This document shows, piece by piece, positions 25,885 to 34,790 of a stretch of 64,000 nt of DNA (the stretch's first letter is position 1; each line of letters starts with the position of its first letter). The translations under genes were made by a program, and so were the position numbers. The notes under the pieces are model-generated. The model did not search any database, was not told the origin of the DNA, and saw only the letters and a program-made list of their open reading frames with translations. Origin of the DNA: Micromonospora trifolii. Its GTDB lineage: Bacteria > Actinomycetota > Actinomycetes > Mycobacteriales > Micromonosporaceae. The stretch is from NCBI RefSeq assembly GCF_022229005.1, contig NZ_JAKKFD010000005.1:85150-149149 (forward strand), written 5' to 3'.

Positions 25885-27456
25885 TCAGGCGATGCCCAAC
25901 CGCGCCAACGGCTCGACCAGCTCCCGCTCCTCGTAGCTGAGGTGCGACAGGAGAGCGTCGGTCAGCAGGTCCACAGCGGCCCGCAGCTCGGCGATGCCGT
26001 CCGGAGAGCCGACGTACGCGACCAGGGCCCGATCGACACCCTCCAGCACGTCATGGATGACGTGATGTTCCTGTTCCAGCCGGTCGACCACCGGGCCGAG
26101 CCGGGCGTCCCGTGCCCGCAACCGGGGGAAGAGCGACTGGTCCTCGATCGTGTGGTGGGTGGTGACGATGCGGCAGTACGACTCGCAGTAGACGCCGAGG
26201 GTCCACCGGTTCTGCCGCATGGTCATCGTGTTGATGTGGGACCGGGCCGCACCGGCGTCGATCTCGCCGGCCGCCACCTGATCGATCAGGTCGTGGATCT
26301 GGGCCAGCTCGGCGCGCAGGCCGTCGTGGATCTGCACGAGGTGCGCGCCGGTGGCCTGCTCCTGCGGGGTGTAGGTGCGCTCCGGGTCGGGCGCGGGCCC
26401 GATCGGCCGGGTCGACTCGTCCCACACCTGCTGCTCGCTTCGCCGTACGCCGTCGTCCGGGGTCGGCACCACTGCGAACGCGCCGCCGGTCGCGGTGGCG
26501 CGGCTCGCCCGGACCGGCGGCGCGACGACCGGCTCCGGCTCCGGCTCACGATCCGGAGCCGTGCCCCGGTCACGTTCGGCGGCGACCAGCTCGCGGACGG
26601 CGGGGGCCACCTCGCCGGCAAAGCGGCGCAGGTCGTCGGGGTCGTCGCTGCCCAGGATGAAGGTGCCCACGCCCTCCTCCAGTGCCAGCTCGGCCAGTTC
26701 CTCGGCCCACTGCTCGGCGGGCCCGTTCAGCGGGCCGCGCCCGACGGTCGAGAACTCTCCGGCGATGTTGAGCAGCCGACGCACGTCCTGCGGCGACCGG
26801 CCGGCCTGCTGCGCGGCGTCGTCGATGATCGCGTTGCCCTTGGCCAGATCACCGGGCTGGAGGTAGCCCAGCGTGGGCAGCCAACCGTCGGCCCGACGAC
26901 CGGTGAGCTGGAGCATCCGGGGCTTGTACGCGCCCAGCCAGATCGGCACCGCGTGGGCCGGAGCGGGGCCACGCTTGGCGCCCACCACCCGGTAGAACTC
27001 GCCGTCGACACGTACCCCGCCGCGCGTCTCGACGTCCCAGAGCTGACGGACGACCTCGATGGCCTCCTCCAGCGCTCGTACGCCCTGGCCGGGGGTCAGC
27101 CGCCGGCCGCCCATCGCCTCGATGGCATCCCAGAACGCCCCGGCCCCGAGGCCGAGGTTGATCCGGCCGCCGCTGAGCAGGTCCAGGCTCGCCACGCTGC
27201 GGGCGAGCACCGCCGGCGGGCGCAGTGGCAGGTTCGTCACGTTCGCGGCCAGGTGCACCCGGCTGGTGCGGGCCGCCACGAAGCTCAGCAGCGTCCAGGT
27301 GTCGAGGAACGCCGGCTGGTACGGGTGATCCTGGAAGGTGACCAGGTCCAACCCGACCTGCTCGGCCAGGACGGCGACGCCGACCGCACGGTCCGGATTG
27401 TCAGCGCTGGGCGTGACGAAGGAGCCGAAGACCAGCTCGTGGCCGTAGTCGCTCAT
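25885..27456 (-). CDS. LLM-class (F420/flavin) oxidoreductase fused to hemerythrin-like domain
   Basis: The protein is 523 aa. Residues ~1-300 are a luciferase-like TIM barrel (VGLDLVTFQDHPYQ, LLSGGRINLGLGAGAFWDAI, VPIWLGAYKPRMLQLTGRRADGWLP). A charged Pro/Glu linker (~305-350) connects to a four-helix hemerythrin-like domain whose ligands are visible: HLVQIHDGL, TTHHTIEDQSLFP, EQEHHVIHDVL and HLSYEERELV. The first domain should reduce or oxidise a substrate with reduced F420 or FMN. The second could bind oxygen, NO or a di-iron centre, perhaps to sense or protect. It is divergent from a MarR regulator with a palindrome between them. Confidence 0.9.
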   Translation of the reverse strand: MSDYGHELVFGSFVTPSADNPDRAVGVAVLAEQVGLDLVTFQDHPYQPAFLDTWTLLSFVAARTSRVHLAANVTNLPLRPPAVLARSVASLDLLSGGRINLGLGAGAFWDAIEAMGGRRLTPGQGVRALEEAIEVVRQLWDVETRGGVRVDGEFYRVVGAKRGPAPAHAVPIWLGAYKPRMLQLTGRRADGWLPTLGYLQPGDLAKGNAIIDDAAQQAGRSPQDVRRLLNIAGEFSTVGRGPLNGPAEQWAEELAELALEEGVGTFILGSDDPDDLRRFAGEVAPAVRELVAAERDRGTAPDREPEPEPVVAPPVRASRATATGGAFAVVPTPDDGVRRSEQQVWDESTRPIGPAPDPERTYTPQEQATGAHLVQIHDGLRAELAQIHDLIDQVAAGEIDAGAARSHINTMTMRQNRWTLGVYCESYCRIVTTHHTIEDQSLFPRLRARDARLGPVVDRLEQEHHVIHDVLEGVDRALVAYVGSPDGIAELRAAVDLLTDALLSHLSYEERELVEPLARLGIA

Positions 27457-27519
27457 CTGCGAGCCTCCCGATTTCCCCGACGCCTCAGGCGATGCGTCGT
27501 GACCTTAACCTTATGCCAC

Positions 27520-27535
27520 GCAGAACATATTCTGC
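27520..27535. promoter_or_regulatory. Inverted repeat in the LLM-hemerythrin/MarR divergent promoter
   Basis: GCAGAA-CATA-TTCTGC has perfect 6-bp arms and lies midway between the two divergent starts. It is a likely MarR binding site controlling both genes. Confidence 0.6.
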
Positions 27536-27570
27536 CAACAAGGTCTGCGTCACTGCGGTATTGTCGGGGG

Positions 27571-28164
27571 ATGACGGGTGCCTCTCACCGGCCGGACCGG
27601 CCCGATCCGCTCGACGACGACCTGGGCTGGATGCTCGGCATCGTCTTCCGCGGCTACGTCCGGGCGGCCGAGCACGCGCTCGCCGACTTCCCCGGTGGCC
27701 CCCGCGGCTACCAACTGCTCACCGCTGCCAGCAACGGGCCGGCCCGCAACCAGGGCGCGATCGCCGAGGAGATCGGCATCGACCGCACCGTCCTCACGTA
27801 CCTGATCGATGACCTGGAGCGGCCCGGGTTCGTGGCCCGACGCGCGGACCCGACCGACCGGCGCAACCGGCTGGTCGAGGTCACCGACGCCGGCCGTGCC
27901 GCCTGGGAACAGCGGCGGTTGGCACTGCGGCAGGTCGAGTCGCATCTGCTGGGGGCGCTCACGCCGGCCGAGTCGGCGACGCTGCGGTCACTGCTCCAGA
28001 AGGTCGCCTGCTCGGCCCAGGCGGTGGACCCGTTGCGCGACCTCTGCGAGGTGGTGACACAGGTGCAGGCCGACCCGGCACCCGCTGCCCGCCGGACCGG
28101 CGCGGCGACAGCGCGGAGCGGGCGAACCCCCACCCCCCGAGCCCGCCGCAGCAGGCCCGACTGA
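27571..28164 (+). CDS. MarR family transcriptional regulator
   Basis: The protein is 197 aa. The winged-helix core is typical (ARNQGAIAEEIGIDRTVLTYLIDDLERPGFVARRADPTDRRNRLVEVT), with helical dimerisation ends and an unstructured Arg/Pro/Thr-rich C-terminal tail of ~30 residues. It starts at the ATG at 27571. By position it regulates itself and the divergent LLM-hemerythrin gene. Confidence 0.9.
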   Translation: MTGASHRPDRPDPLDDDLGWMLGIVFRGYVRAAEHALADFPGGPRGYQLLTAASNGPARNQGAIAEEIGIDRTVLTYLIDDLERPGFVARRADPTDRRNRLVEVTDAGRAAWEQRRLALRQVESHLLGALTPAESATLRSLLQKVACSAQAVDPLRDLCEVVTQVQADPAPAARRTGAATARSGRTPTPRARRSRPD

Positions 28165-28258
28165 CCTGCGGACACAGCGGGGCGGGCCCGCCCCGCACCA
28201 CCCGACGTTGTTTGTCGAGCGGTGCCGGACAGGCCCGCGATGTCGCTACCGCACTCGG

Positions 28259-29770
28259 TCAGCGGACGTGCACGAAGACCGGGTTCGAGTAGAACCACAG
28301 GTCGTCCCACGGGCTCTCCAGCCCGTCGGCGAGCGGCTCGGCCTCGTCGGTGCTGGTGCCGCGCACCCGCGCGTAGGTGTCCGCCTCGACATTGCGCAGG
28401 GTGTGCCGAATGACGTAGCTGTCGCCCTGCCGACGCCAGTCCCGTGGGCCGAACCGGGCCGCCACGGTGGTGGTGGGGTTGGTGTCGGCGTCCAGGCTGG
28501 CGCTCGGGCCGGTGATCTGGCCGACGATCAGGTCGACCCGACGGACCTCGGGCCGGTCGCCGTTCGCGTTCGCCCCACCCAGCGGGCGGAACGTGATCTC
28601 GATCTCGACATCGGTACGGCTACGACGGCTCACCGTGATCGTCTCGCCCACCTCGGCGGTCCTGCCCTGCGACGTGGCGGTGACGTCGAGACTGCGGATC
28701 AGATCACCGGTGGTGACCCAGATCCGGCCGTTGCGCAGGCCGTCCATGATGTCGCCGTAGTCCTGGCGGGCGTGCACGTACGTCTTGCTGTACTCGCCCG
28801 GCCAGAAGTCGGAGCCACCGCGGGTCCAGTGCACGTGCGAGTCCGAGGTCGCGGTGATCCACCAGCGCCGGCCCTCGCCGAGCAGTGAGTCCCACAGGCC
28901 GCCGACACGGGCGGTCATCTGGTCGAAGCCGCCGTAGGTGGGGTGGTTGCCGTAGCCGCCCCGCTTGCCACCGTTGAGCGGACCGGCCTGGTGACCGGGG
29001 GCGCCCTCGAAACCGATGTAGACGTCCGGCGCGGCGTTGTTGCCGTTGCGGAACTCGCGCGGGGTGTCCTGGCCGTAGACGCCGAGACCGGGCGCCGAAC
29101 GGGACGCGTGGTGGGCGATCACCAGCGGCTTGTGCGGCATGCCCCGGGCGACCTTGAGGAACTCCACCATCTTGGCCTCGGTGTCGCGGGCCGGGTCGGT
29201 GGGGAACGCGTCGTACTTGGCGAACCGGCTCTCCAGCTCGAAGAGCTGCTTCGCCTCGTCCTCGTGCCGCGGGATCATCAACGTGTGGTGGTCCAGCGAG
29301 GGCGCGTCGAACTCCATGCCCCAGAACTGGAGCACCTCGGGGACCAGCTTGCGGGACCGCAGCAGGTCGGGGTACGCCTGCTCGATGTTCACCTTCGAGT
29401 GGGTCGGTCCACCGTGGTCGGTGCACATCGCCCAGGTCAGGCCGAAGTTTTTCGCCATGATGGCGTTGGTGACGATTGGGTAGACCGCGTCCGCGCCCTT
29501 GTGGAAGACGATCGGGGACTTGGCGGTGTCGAACTCGCCGCTGTACTCGGAGTGGATGTGGTGGTCGCCCGCACGCCACGCCCGGCTCTTGGAGCTACCC
29601 CGGTCGGTCTTGTCGTCGTCACCCGGCCGGCGGTCCTCGTCGGCCCACGCCGCGCCGGCGCCGACCAGTGGGCTGGCCGCGGCCAGCGTCGCGCCGACGC
29701 CCGCGTACTTGACCAGCTTGCGCCGGGACAGCTGCGCGTGCTCGGCCTCTTCGGGATGCTTGTCTCTCAC
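28259..29770 (-). CDS. Tat-exported PHP-fold (CehA/McbA-like) metal-dependent hydrolase
   Basis: The protein is 503 aa. The N-terminus has a twin-arginine signal (SRRKLVKYAGVGATLAA, then AGAAWADE), so it is exported folded. The PHP metal site is readable: GDHHIHSEYSGEFD, CTDHGGPTH, IAHHASR and TATSDSHVHW. After the catalytic domain comes a beta-rich C-terminal domain. CehA/McbA-type enzymes hydrolyse esters or phosphoesters. The real substrate is unknown. It is monocistronic with ~230 bp of non-coding DNA upstream. Confidence 0.88.
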   Translation of the reverse strand: MRDKHPEEAEHAQLSRRKLVKYAGVGATLAAASPLVGAGAAWADEDRRPGDDDKTDRGSSKSRAWRAGDHHIHSEYSGEFDTAKSPIVFHKGADAVYPIVTNAIMAKNFGLTWAMCTDHGGPTHSKVNIEQAYPDLLRSRKLVPEVLQFWGMEFDAPSLDHHTLMIPRHEDEAKQLFELESRFAKYDAFPTDPARDTEAKMVEFLKVARGMPHKPLVIAHHASRSAPGLGVYGQDTPREFRNGNNAAPDVYIGFEGAPGHQAGPLNGGKRGGYGNHPTYGGFDQMTARVGGLWDSLLGEGRRWWITATSDSHVHWTRGGSDFWPGEYSKTYVHARQDYGDIMDGLRNGRIWVTTGDLIRSLDVTATSQGRTAEVGETITVSRRSRTDVEIEITFRPLGGANANGDRPEVRRVDLIVGQITGPSASLDADTNPTTTVAARFGPRDWRRQGDSYVIRHTLRNVEADTYARVRGTSTDEAEPLADGLESPWDDLWFYSNPVFVHVR

Positions 29771-30003
29771 GTGAGAGCCTCTCCTCGATCAAGCGAATGC
29801 TCTTTCGATCAAGGAGCCTCGGAGAAGGCGGTGAACACCCGCCGTACGCAGCGGGTGCGCACGATGAACACCCTGCCCCGACCTGCCGGAAGCGCCGGAC
29901 GTGGCAGCAGTGGGTCATCAAATGATCGCGCAGTGTCCAGTCGGGACCGGCCTCGGCCGAGCCGGGTCAGGCGTTCGCCGACGGTGCGTCGCCGACGGCC
30001 CGG

Positions 30004-30726
30004 TCAGATCCGGGCGCGCGGCAGCCAGCCCAGGAATCGGAGCCGGACCCGGGGCAACGGCAGCGTGGGCAGGTCCTGGGCGGCGGCGACGAGGCACGAG
30101 CCGAGATAGACCGCGAGGGAGGCGCGCGCTCCACCGAACTCGGCGAGCAGCTGGCTCTGCTTGGTGGCGCAGGGCCACTCGCGGCCGCATCCGGTGCAGG
30201 TCCAGCTCGGCGGGTTGGGGAGGTGCTCCGGCAGCTTGGCGCGGCGGTACCGACCGACGACGCTGTTGTCCGAGCGCACGTCGCGTCGCCGTGCCGCCGG
30301 GCCTTCGTTGCGGCGGGCTACCGGACGGGCACCGGGCAGGTAGCGCCCGACGGTGCCGAAGAGCACGCCGACGCGAATCAGGGCGTCCGGTCCGACGTGC
30401 TGGGTCAGCAACGCTGTCATCAGGTAGTGCCCCAGCAGGTCGAAGGCGTCGCGGTGCAGACCCAGGTCGCGGCAGAGGTCGACGAAGTCCGGCGTGGTCA
30501 GTGGCACCCGGTCGTCGAGTGCGCGGCGCAGCACCTCACGTAACCCACGCCCGAGCCTCTCCAGCGCGTCCCCCTCGCCCAGGCCCAGGCTGTCCTCGTC
30601 CGCCACCCGGGCCAGTGCCTCGGCGACGGCCAACCGAACGACGCGGTCAGGATCGGTACTGTCCAACGCTTCCCCCTCCGTGGGTCGGCCTCCCGGCAGT
30701 GACCCGGTCATCCTCCGACGAATCAT
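30004..30726 (-). CDS. Conserved actinobacterial protein with CxxC...WPC zinc-finger-like C-terminus
   Basis: The protein is about 240 aa. The C-terminal third carries WTCTGCGREWPCATKQSQLL followed by two helices and LRFLGWLPRA. This is a domain often found alone in actinomycetes; I recall it only as an uncharacterised family, and the three cysteines suggest zinc binding. The N-terminal part is helical and Arg/Leu-rich (VAEALARVADEDSLGLGEGDALERLGRGL). The start is uncertain: ATG 30726 or ATG 30711, the latter with GGAGG directly against it. Confidence 0.65.
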   Translation of the reverse strand: MIRRRMTGSLPGGRPTEGEALDSTDPDRVVRLAVAEALARVADEDSLGLGEGDALERLGRGLREVLRRALDDRVPLTTPDFVDLCRDLGLHRDAFDLLGHYLMTALLTQHVGPDALIRVGVLFGTVGRYLPGARPVARRNEGPAARRRDVRSDNSVVGRYRRAKLPEHLPNPPSWTCTGCGREWPCATKQSQLLAEFGGARASLAVYLGSCLVAAAQDLPTLPLPRVRLRFLGWLPRARI

Positions 30727-31086
30727 GAACAAGATTTCGCTGTCGTCCACGAGGGTGGCTAGGACAACAGACGTAGAACCATTCGGCGCGCTAGCCGGAA
30801 AACGAAGTCGAGCTGCCGACACAGCACAGTGATTAGCGGGACGGACGTCAGCGATTGTCGTATGGTGACATTCCCGTCTACAGATATTGCGCCTCAGGTT
30901 CGATGAATGGTCGGACCAGATCCGACACGCTCCACCGGTCGCTGCCGTCCCGCTCGCGACGTTCCATCCCACCGCACCGCCGGCCAACGATGTGCCGGGT
31001 CACCGCCGAGCACCCCGGCACGTCCCGAACCTGCCGTCGGCACCGTTTCAGCACCCGGCGGCACCTCCACCGGACGGAGACAGCGG
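30727..31086. other. Intergenic region between divergent genes
   Basis: This 360-bp region separates the CxxC protein gene from the divergent AraC-type gene. It is AT-richer near 30725-30900 and should contain both promoters; AAGATTTCG...TATGGTGACATTCC is AT-rich near 30735-30875. The AraC frame stays open to 30907, but that extension has no third-position bias pattern or ribosome site that I trust. I see no RNA gene or clear palindrome here. Confidence 0.4.
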
Positions 31087-32049
31087 ATGACGTCATCGCC
31101 AGTGCAGACCCACCAGTTCGACAGCCGTGACCCGGCGGTCATCCAGGAATTCCTGTCCGCCACGTACGACCCGAAACTGCGCATTCAGAGCAGGAACGGC
31201 TACCGGCTCACCCACCATCGCGTCGACACCGGCCTCTTCGCCATCGCGACCACCCGCCAGACCGGGCACCTCGAAATCGATGCGAGCACCCTCGGCGGCC
31301 TGGTCATCGGTCGCAGCCGCACCGCGCAGGTCGATCGCTCCTGCAACGGGTCGGCCCACCGGTTCGGCCCTGGCGAAGCCTTCCTCGTCACCAGGCCCCA
31401 GGAGCCGTGCGCCGTCCACTGGCATCCCGGCGAGGTGGAACTCTGCGTATTGGACCTGTCGGTGCTGACGCAGGTGGCCACCACCGCGCCGGCCCGCCGG
31501 CCCGGTCGGATCGAGTTCACCGAGCTGGGTGCCGCCAGCACTGTCCTCGCCAGGCAGTGGCGCAACACCACAAGCTTCGTCCGCGACGTCGTGTTGAACA
31601 GCCCGGCCGCCGGGGCACAATCGCTGGTGATCGGCAACGCCGCCCGGATGCTGGCCGCCGCGGCGCTCGCGGTCTTCCCGAACACCGCGTTCACCGAACC
31701 GACCGCCGCGGATCGGAACGACGCCACCACCGCCACGCTGCGCCGGGCGATCGCGTTTCTGGAGGAGCACGCCGACCGGGACATCAGCGCGGCCGACATC
31801 GCCGGCGCCGCCGGCGTCTCCCTCCGGGCGGTGCAACTCGCCTTCCGCCGTCATCTCGGCACCACCCCGATGGCCTACCTGCGTCGGGTCCGGCTCGTCC
31901 GGGCACACCACGACCTGGTACGCGCCGACCCGCGTCAGGAGACGGTCTCGGCGATCGCCAGTCGGTGGGGGTTCGCCAGCCACAGCAGGTTCACCGCGCG
32001 ATACCACGCCAGCTTCGGCGTGCCACCGCGCGAGACACTGAACACCTGA
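31087..32049 (+). CDS. AraC family transcriptional regulator
   Basis: The protein is 320 aa. The N-terminal ~170 residues form an AraC-binding-like sensor domain (TTRQTGHLEIDAS, FGPGEAFLVTRPQEP). The C-terminal double helix-turn-helix is typical: FLEEHADRDISAADIAGAAGVSLRAVQLAFRRHLGTTPMAYLRRVRL and VSAIASRWGFASHSRFTARY. The start is the ATG at 31087 with GGAGA upstream. The target is unknown, as neighbouring genes are unrelated in type. Confidence 0.9.
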   Translation: MTSSPVQTHQFDSRDPAVIQEFLSATYDPKLRIQSRNGYRLTHHRVDTGLFAIATTRQTGHLEIDASTLGGLVIGRSRTAQVDRSCNGSAHRFGPGEAFLVTRPQEPCAVHWHPGEVELCVLDLSVLTQVATTAPARRPGRIEFTELGAASTVLARQWRNTTSFVRDVVLNSPAAGAQSLVIGNAARMLAAAALAVFPNTAFTEPTAADRNDATTATLRRAIAFLEEHADRDISAADIAGAAGVSLRAVQLAFRRHLGTTPMAYLRRVRLVRAHHDLVRADPRQETVSAIASRWGFASHSRFTARYHASFGVPPRETLNT

Positions 32050-32105
32050 GACAGGCCGCGGTCCGCGCCTTGTGGGGATGACCACGACCCGACCACAATC
32101 GGCGA

Positions 32106-32732
32106 GTGAAGCTCCCGTCGCCGCTCACGGTGCCGCTGGTGGCACTGCTGACCCTCGCCGCCTGCGGCACCTCGTCCAGGCCGGCCGACGACCCACCGAG
32201 CAACGCGCCGCCGGCAGCGTCGAGCACCCCCTCCCCCGCCTCGTTCGACAGGGTGCTGCACGACGAGTTGATCGCGATGCTGGCGCGTGACCAGGCCGAC
32301 CGCGAGGGCACGCCACAGAGTGAGTCCGACCAGGCCCGCACCGAACGGTTGAAGGAGATCCTCCGTAGCCACGGTTGGCCGACCTTCGCCCTCGTGGGCG
32401 AGGACGGCGGCAACGCCGCCTGGGCGATCGCCCAGCACTCCGACCAGGATCCGACCTTTCAACAGTTGGCACTGGACCTGCTACGGGCGGCGGTGGCCGC
32501 CCGCCAGGCATCGCCTGGCAACCTGGCCTACCTGGAGGACCGGGTCGCGGTGGGCAGGGGCGAGCCCCAGGGGTACGGCACACAGATTCGCTGCGGACCG
32601 GACGGCCCCGTCCCGACGACTCCGATCACTGACGAGCAGGGTCTCGAGCGGCGCCGGGCCGAGGCCGGCCTGCCGACGCTGGCCAGCTATCTGGCCGAGA
32701 TGACCACGATCTGCGCGCAGGACGCCAACTAG
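32106..32732 (+). CDS. DUF6624 lipoprotein
   Basis: The protein is 208 aa. A lipoprotein signal (VPLVALLTLAACGTSS, lipobox LAAC) is followed by a Pro/Ser-rich spacer. The domain then carries DQADREGT, HGWPTFALVGEDGGNAAWAIAQHSDQDPTFQ and AYLEDRVAVGRGEPQGYGTQ, which is the conserved pattern of DUF6624. It is predicted to be attached to the outer face of the membrane, with unknown function. The start is GTG at 32106. Confidence 0.8.
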   Translation: MKLPSPLTVPLVALLTLAACGTSSRPADDPPSNAPPAASSTPSPASFDRVLHDELIAMLARDQADREGTPQSESDQARTERLKEILRSHGWPTFALVGEDGGNAAWAIAQHSDQDPTFQQLALDLLRAAVAARQASPGNLAYLEDRVAVGRGEPQGYGTQIRCGPDGPVPTTPITDEQGLERRRAEAGLPTLASYLAEMTTICAQDAN

Positions 32733-32771
32733 TGCGGCGTCGACCGAACGTTCGGCGGGACGGGCCGCGAG

Positions 32772-33176
32772 TCAGCCCCGGTCGCGCTCGCGGCTGTCGC
32801 GGGCGGTCTGCAACTCGGGCACCGAGGCCTCCAGCAGATCGGCGAGGCCACGCAGTTGCTCGGCGACCCGGGCACCGAGCGGGGTCAGTGAGTATTCGAC
32901 GCGCGGTGGGATCGCGGTGAGCACCTCGCGGGTGAGCATTCCGTCGCGTTCGAGGGTCTGCAGGGTCTGGGAGAGCATCCGCTCGCTGACCCCGTCGATG
33001 CGGCGACGCAGCGCGTTGAACCGGTAGCGGCCCTCACCGAGCGCCAACAGGGCCAGCGAGGCCCACTTCGAGGTGACGTCCTCGAAGGCCGCACGGGAGG
33101 TGCACCCCCGGGCGAAGACATCGCTGACGAATTCCTGGGTAGGCCCCGCCGGGTCCTGGGCCGGCATGTCGCTCAC
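32772..33176 (-). CDS. HxlR family transcriptional regulator
   Basis: The protein is 134 aa. It has the HxlR/DUF24 winged-helix pattern: a Cys in ARGCTSRAAFEDVTSKWASLALLAL, then RFNALRRRIDGVSERMLSQTLQTLERDGMLTREV and a wing with VEYSLTPLGA. The single Cys at the N-terminal edge of the domain is the position used for thiol sensing in relatives such as QorR. It is divergent from the NmrA-like quinone oxidoreductase gene, the same arrangement as ytfH/ytfG in E. coli. Confidence 0.92.
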   Translation of the reverse strand: MSDMPAQDPAGPTQEFVSDVFARGCTSRAAFEDVTSKWASLALLALGEGRYRFNALRRRIDGVSERMLSQTLQTLERDGMLTREVLTAIPPRVEYSLTPLGARVAEQLRGLADLLEASVPELQTARDSRERDRG

Positions 33177-33221
33177 CTCACCAGCCTATCCCACGCCACA
33201 CCTTGGTTAGTGCTGTAGATT

Positions 33222-33235
33222 AGTAAGTGCTTACT
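33222..33235. promoter_or_regulatory. Palindrome in the HxlR/QOR2 divergent promoter
   Basis: AGTAAGTGCTTACT has perfect AGTAAG/CTTACT arms around TG and sits 29 bp before the quinone oxidoreductase start. It is the likely operator through which the HxlR protein represses the divergent gene. A second partial TTAGTG site is at ~33206-33211. Confidence 0.65.
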
Positions 33236-33263
33236 GATCTGCCCCTACCCTCCGGAGGTTCCC

Positions 33264-34121
33264 ATGCCCACCTATGCCGTCACCGGCGCCACCGGCCGGC
33301 TGGGCCGCCTGGTGATCGAGCAGTTGCTCGACAGCGGCGTACCCGCCACCGAGATCGCCGCCATCGTCCGCAGCCCGGAGAAGGCCGCCGCCCTGGCCGC
33401 GCGCGGGGTCGAGATCCGCAAGGCCAGCTACGACGACCCGTCGACGCTGCCCGGCGCCGTGGCCGGCGTACGCCGCCTGCTGCTCATCTCCGGCGACACT
33501 CCCGGTCAGCGCGTCGCGCAGCACACAGCGGTCATCGACGCCGCCAAGCTCGCCGGGGTGGAGCGTCTCGTCTACACCAGCATCCTCAAGGCCGACACCA
33601 CCGCGAACCCGCTCGCGCCGGAGCACAAGGCCACCGAGGAGGTCCTCGCCGCGTCCGGTCTGAGCTACACAGTGCTGCGCAACAGCTGGTACACCGAGAA
33701 CTACACCGACCAGCTGCCGCAGTACCTGGGGTCCGGCACCATCCTCGGCGCCACCGGCGGCAGCAAGATCTCCGCCGCTACCCGCGCCGACTACGCGGGG
33801 GCGGCCGTGGCCGCGCTGACCCGCGAGGAGGACGGCAACGCCGTCTACGAACTGGGCGGGACCCCGTTCACCTTCGACGAGCTGGCCGAGGCCGTGACCG
33901 AGGTGACCGGCACCACAGTCGTCCACCAGGACATGTCCGCCGCCGAGCTGGCCTCGGCCCTGGAGAACGTCGGCCTGGACGCGGGCACCGCCGGTTTCGT
34001 CGCCGCGCTCGACCACTCGATCGCCAACGGCGAGCTGGCGACCGACAGCGACGACCTCAGCCGGTTGCTCGGCCGGCCGAGCACCCCGCTGCGCGACGCC
34101 ATCCGGGCCGCGCGGGCCTGA
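33264..34121 (+). CDS. NmrA-like NAD(P)-binding protein, type 2 NAD(P)H:quinone oxidoreductase
   Basis: The protein is 285 aa, an atypical SDR. The dinucleotide motif is TGATGRLGRLVIEQLL, followed by YTSILKAD, HKATEEVLAASGLSYTVLRNSWYTEN and ELGGTPFTFDELA, which is the QOR2 pattern. It reduces quinones or disulfide-linked stress products with NAD(P)H. It is controlled by the divergent HxlR regulator and preceded by a good GGAGG site. Confidence 0.9.
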   Translation: MPTYAVTGATGRLGRLVIEQLLDSGVPATEIAAIVRSPEKAAALAARGVEIRKASYDDPSTLPGAVAGVRRLLLISGDTPGQRVAQHTAVIDAAKLAGVERLVYTSILKADTTANPLAPEHKATEEVLAASGLSYTVLRNSWYTENYTDQLPQYLGSGTILGATGGSKISAATRADYAGAAVAALTREEDGNAVYELGGTPFTFDELAEAVTEVTGTTVVHQDMSAAELASALENVGLDAGTAGFVAALDHSIANGELATDSDDLSRLLGRPSTPLRDAIRAARA

Positions 34122-34278
34122 TCGCCGAAGCGGGCGGCGGGGGCCTACGGTCGCCGTCGCCCGTCACGGAGTCAAGCTGCGCACGTATCCTCGACGGCAT
34201 GGTGAGGCAGCCCTCCCGGCCCGTCGGGCCGCCACGGCAGGCCGTGCGCTCCGACCTGGACACTCCGGTGTCGACCCG

Positions 34279-34743
34279 GTGAGCGGTGGCGACTTCGTCG
34301 TCCGCGCCGCCGTAGCGCAGGACGACCCCGAGCTGGTCTTCGACGTGCTGTGGCACCTCGCTCCCGACGACGCACGGCCGGACACCGCCCGGCTCGCCAC
34401 CGCCTGGCGCGACCTGCACGCCCAAGCCGGCCGCCGCCTCCTGCTGGCCGCCGCCGGGGACACGTTCGTGGGCACCCTGGACACCCTCGTCGCCCCCAAC
34501 CTCACCCACGGCGCGCGACCGTACATGGTGGTGGAGAACGTGGTGGTCGCACCCGGATGGCGCCGTCGTGGGGTCGCCCGGGCCCTCATGCTGGCGGCGG
34601 TGAACGAGGCGACGGCGGCCGGCTGTTACAAGATCCAACTGGTGTCGAACGCCGCGCGTACCGACGCCCACCGGTTCTACGCGTCCATCGGGTTCACGCA
34701 GTCCGCTCTCGGTTACCGCCGGTACCTCACCGCCGCGGCGTGA
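34279..34743 (+). CDS. GNAT family N-acetyltransferase
   Basis: The protein is 154 aa. The acetyl-CoA-binding motif A reads VVVAPGWRRRGVARALMLAAV, followed by HRFYASIGFTQSALGYRRYL. The substrate is unknown. The start is GTG at 34279. It converges with the following TetR gene. Confidence 0.88.
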   Translation: MSGGDFVVRAAVAQDDPELVFDVLWHLAPDDARPDTARLATAWRDLHAQAGRRLLLAAAGDTFVGTLDTLVAPNLTHGARPYMVVENVVVAPGWRRRGVARALMLAAVNEATAAGCYKIQLVSNAARTDAHRFYASIGFTQSALGYRRYLTAAA

Positions 34744-34790
34744 CGTCGGGCGGAGCGCTCCCGCGTCCCGGCCGAGGCCAGGCGAGGCGG

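Noticed and set aside
25714..27570. Long plus-strand frame leading into the MarR gene
   Set aside because: It is antisense to the LLM-hemerythrin gene and lacks domains. MarR begins at the ATG at 27571.
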